Assembly: GCF_000176515.1 (NCBI RefSeq)
Contig: NZ_ADAQ01000013.1
Location: 1,017,361-1,081,360 of the forward strand
Length of the DNA: 64,000 nt
From: Grimontia hollisae CIP 101886
GTDB lineage: Bacteria > Pseudomonadota > Gammaproteobacteria > Enterobacterales > Vibrionaceae
Reading direction: 5' to 3'
Below are positions 61,707-64,000 of this stretch, in pieces; within the stretch, counting starts at the first letter, position 1; each line of letters begins with the position of its first letter. The notes under the pieces are model-generated. The model saw only the letters and a list, made by a program, of their open reading frames with translations, searched no databases and was not told the origin of the DNA. Both the position numbers and the translations under genes were made by a program.

Positions 61707-63254
61707 TTGAACGAGAACGCTGTAAAACGAACCTATCAACTGCTTACAGGCCTTTTTCTGGCGCTTCTTCTTGCGGGATGCGAATGGAAGTATGATGACA
61801 GAACAGCACTGGAAAAAATTCGTGACCGTGGTGTTTTACGCGTAGGTACGCTGAATAACAAGCTTTCCTACTACATCGGCCCAGATGGCCCAACCGGTCT
61901 GGACTACGAACTCGCCTCCCAGTTTGCTCATAGCCTAGGCGTCAAACTTGAGATGCAGCCAGCCTATACGCTCTCAGGCCTGTTTCCGGCCTTAGAGCGC
62001 GACGATGTTGATATCATCGCCGCCGGCTTAACTATCACCAAAGATCGGCTCGAGTATTTTCGCCCTGGGCCGGCGTATTATTACGTCACCCAACAGCTGG
62101 TGTACAAAAATGGCCATTGGCGCCCGCGTAAAGTGACCGAAATAAACAAAGGTGGAGCCCGTGTTGCGGTAGTGGAAGGCTCCAGCCATGCACTCACCCT
62201 TCAGACCATTCAACGTGAATCCCCCGAACTTGAGTGGGAGAGCGTCACAGATGCCGATGATGATGAACTGTTGAAACAAGTGGCCGACGGCAAGCTCGAC
62301 TTCACCATCGCTGACTCCGTGGATATCGCCCTAGTACAGCGCACACACCCTTCGATCGCCGTTGCCTTAAGCCTCACAGAGGAAGAACCGATAGCCTGGT
62401 TTATGAAAAAATCACAGGACGACAGTGTTTATGCCTTGATGATCGAATTTTTTGGTAAAAAGGCCAAAAACGGCGAACTGGCGGCACTGGAAGAAAAATA
62501 TTTTGGCCATGTCGACAGTTTTGACTTTGTTGATACCCGTGCCTTCTTACGGGCTATTGATAAAAAGCTTCCCAAGTGGGAACCACTGTTTAAAAAATAC
62601 GCCGATGAATTTGACTGGCGTTTGCTGGCCGCGCTTTCCTATCAGGAGTCACACTGGAATCCACGCGCCGTTTCACCAACCGGTGTACGCGGCATGATGA
62701 TGTTGACCCTGCCAACAGCAAAATCTGTCGGTGTTAAAAACCGGCTCGATCCGGAGCAGAGTATCCGCGGTGGCGCTGAATACCTTCGCAAAATGCTCCA
62801 CCGCGTGCCGGACAGTGTGAATGAGCACGAAAAAATCTGGTTTGCATTGGCCTCTTACAACATCGGATTTGGTCATATGATGGATGCGCGCCGACTAACC
62901 AAAGCCCAAGGTGGCAACCCTGATTCTTGGGCGGACGTGAAAGAGCGCTTACCTTTATTGGCTAAGCGTCAGTACTACAAGCAAACACGCTACGGATATG
63001 CCCGCGGCTATGAAGCACTGAGCTATGTAGAAAATATCCGTCGTTACTACCAGAGTATCGTCGGCTATGAACAGGACGAAGCACAGGCTATCGCCAGCGA
63101 CATGGCAGATAACCTTGATGGGTTACAAACCATCAAGGTTGATGAGCCAGATGACACTGTTAACAATGAGACAGAGAGGGTTGAAGAGCAATCCATTGGC
63201 GGTAAAAAAGCCACTGATGCCAAGTCGCAGGAAGAAAACGACAAATCCGGCTAA
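61707..63254 (+). CDS. mltF: Membrane-bound lytic murein transglycosylase F
   Basis: MltF is an outer-membrane lipoprotein with a solute-binding-like domain and a lytic transglycosylase domain. The 515-residue product has a lipobox (LLAGC, Cys near residue 25), an SBP3-like module (about 40-270, VLRVGTLNNKLSYYIGPDGPTGLDYEL) and an SLT domain with catalytic Glu in LAALSYQESHWNP and the VRGMMMLT segment. The best start I can see is a TTG at 61707, with a weak TAGG upstream; this makes the start somewhat uncertain. A charged tail follows residue 470. Confidence 0.93.
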   Translation: MNENAVKRTYQLLTGLFLALLLAGCEWKYDDRTALEKIRDRGVLRVGTLNNKLSYYIGPDGPTGLDYELASQFAHSLGVKLEMQPAYTLSGLFPALERDDVDIIAAGLTITKDRLEYFRPGPAYYYVTQQLVYKNGHWRPRKVTEINKGGARVAVVEGSSHALTLQTIQRESPELEWESVTDADDDELLKQVADGKLDFTIADSVDIALVQRTHPSIAVALSLTEEEPIAWFMKKSQDDSVYALMIEFFGKKAKNGELAALEEKYFGHVDSFDFVDTRAFLRAIDKKLPKWEPLFKKYADEFDWRLLAALSYQESHWNPRAVSPTGVRGMMMLTLPTAKSVGVKNRLDPEQSIRGGAEYLRKMLHRVPDSVNEHEKIWFALASYNIGFGHMMDARRLTKAQGGNPDSWADVKERLPLLAKRQYYKQTRYGYARGYEALSYVENIRRYYQSIVGYEQDEAQAIASDMADNLDGLQTIKVDEPDDTVNNETERVEEQSIGGKKATDAKSQEENDKSG

Positions 63255-63309
63255 GCTTGTAGCATTGTCATCATCTATTCACACTCAGTGTTTATAAATG
63301 CAACTTCAG

Positions 63310-63330
63310 AGCGCAGAACATGACTGCGCT
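63310..63330 (+). terminator. Possible terminator after mltF
   Basis: AGCGCAG/CTGCGCT with a 7-base loop, followed by TGTTTATT. It lies upstream of the small basic protein gene. Confidence 0.6.
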
Positions 63331-63352
63331 TGTTTATTCAAAGGAAGTGCGG

Positions 63353-64000
<648 letters not shown>

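Overview
This window reads as a chromosome segment of a member of the Vibrionaceae (Gammaproteobacteria). The evidence is gene order: zipA / cysZ-cysK-ptsHI-crr, yffB-dapE-ypfN, dapA-bamC, bepA-yfgD-wrbA, uraA / upp / purMN, gmhA-fadE, dnaQ / rnhA / yafS-gloB-mltD, glnB and purL / mltF / tadA. An rRNA operon carries a Glu-Lys-Val-Ala tRNA spacer. The near-50% G+C look and the 23S layout would fit a Grimontia/Enterovibrio/Photobacterium-like genome, but the genus is inference. I see no prophage, insertion sequence, integron or CRISPR array. Most of the window is core chromosome.

Layout. 1-600: a small membrane protein of unknown function. 613-6913: zipA facing the cysZ, cysK and ptsH-ptsI-crr block (sulfate uptake, cysteine synthesis, PTS core). 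The ptsH leader can fold in two mutually exclusive ways. 7002-12113: a minus-strand accessory block with a GH2 beta-mannosidase, a DUF2919 / small periplasmic protein / DyP peroxidase operon (same order as E. coli yfeZ-yfeY-yfeX) and a YbjQ protein. 12236-13702: four small genes. 13785-18553: an operon of a HlyU/BigR/SqrR-type ArsR regulator, an RND pump and its adaptor, with two matching dyads upstream. 18763-22494: yffB, dapE, an M15 peptidase, ypfN-like gene and purC. 22559-28068: bamC/dapA, bcp, an FAD oxidoreductase, perM and a TusA-like protein. 28240-31089: bepA, yfgD, wrbA and a DUF2069 gene. 31178-37856: a DUF2066 gene, uraA, upp, purMN, an amidotransferase and gmhA. 38181-46435: fadE, a TIGR03503-type protein, dnaQ, rnhA, yafS, gloB and mltD. 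46495-49957: a LysR regulator divergent from a formate-channel protein fused to CBS domains, then a YafD-like protein. 50072-56133: a complete minus-strand rRNA operon whose 23S gene has an oversized helix-25 region. 56437-64000: glnB, a GNAT acetyltransferase, purL, mltF, a small basic protein and tadA, which runs off the window.

Regulatory themes. Three purine loci (purC, purMN, purL) each carry a recognisable PurR box. fadE carries a FadR-like box. Most convergent gene pairs share a bidirectional intrinsic terminator. I found no clearly new multi-gene system. The best leads are the thiol-sensor-controlled RND pump, the 23S helix-25 insertion, the ptsH leader RNA and the formate-channel/CBS fusion.
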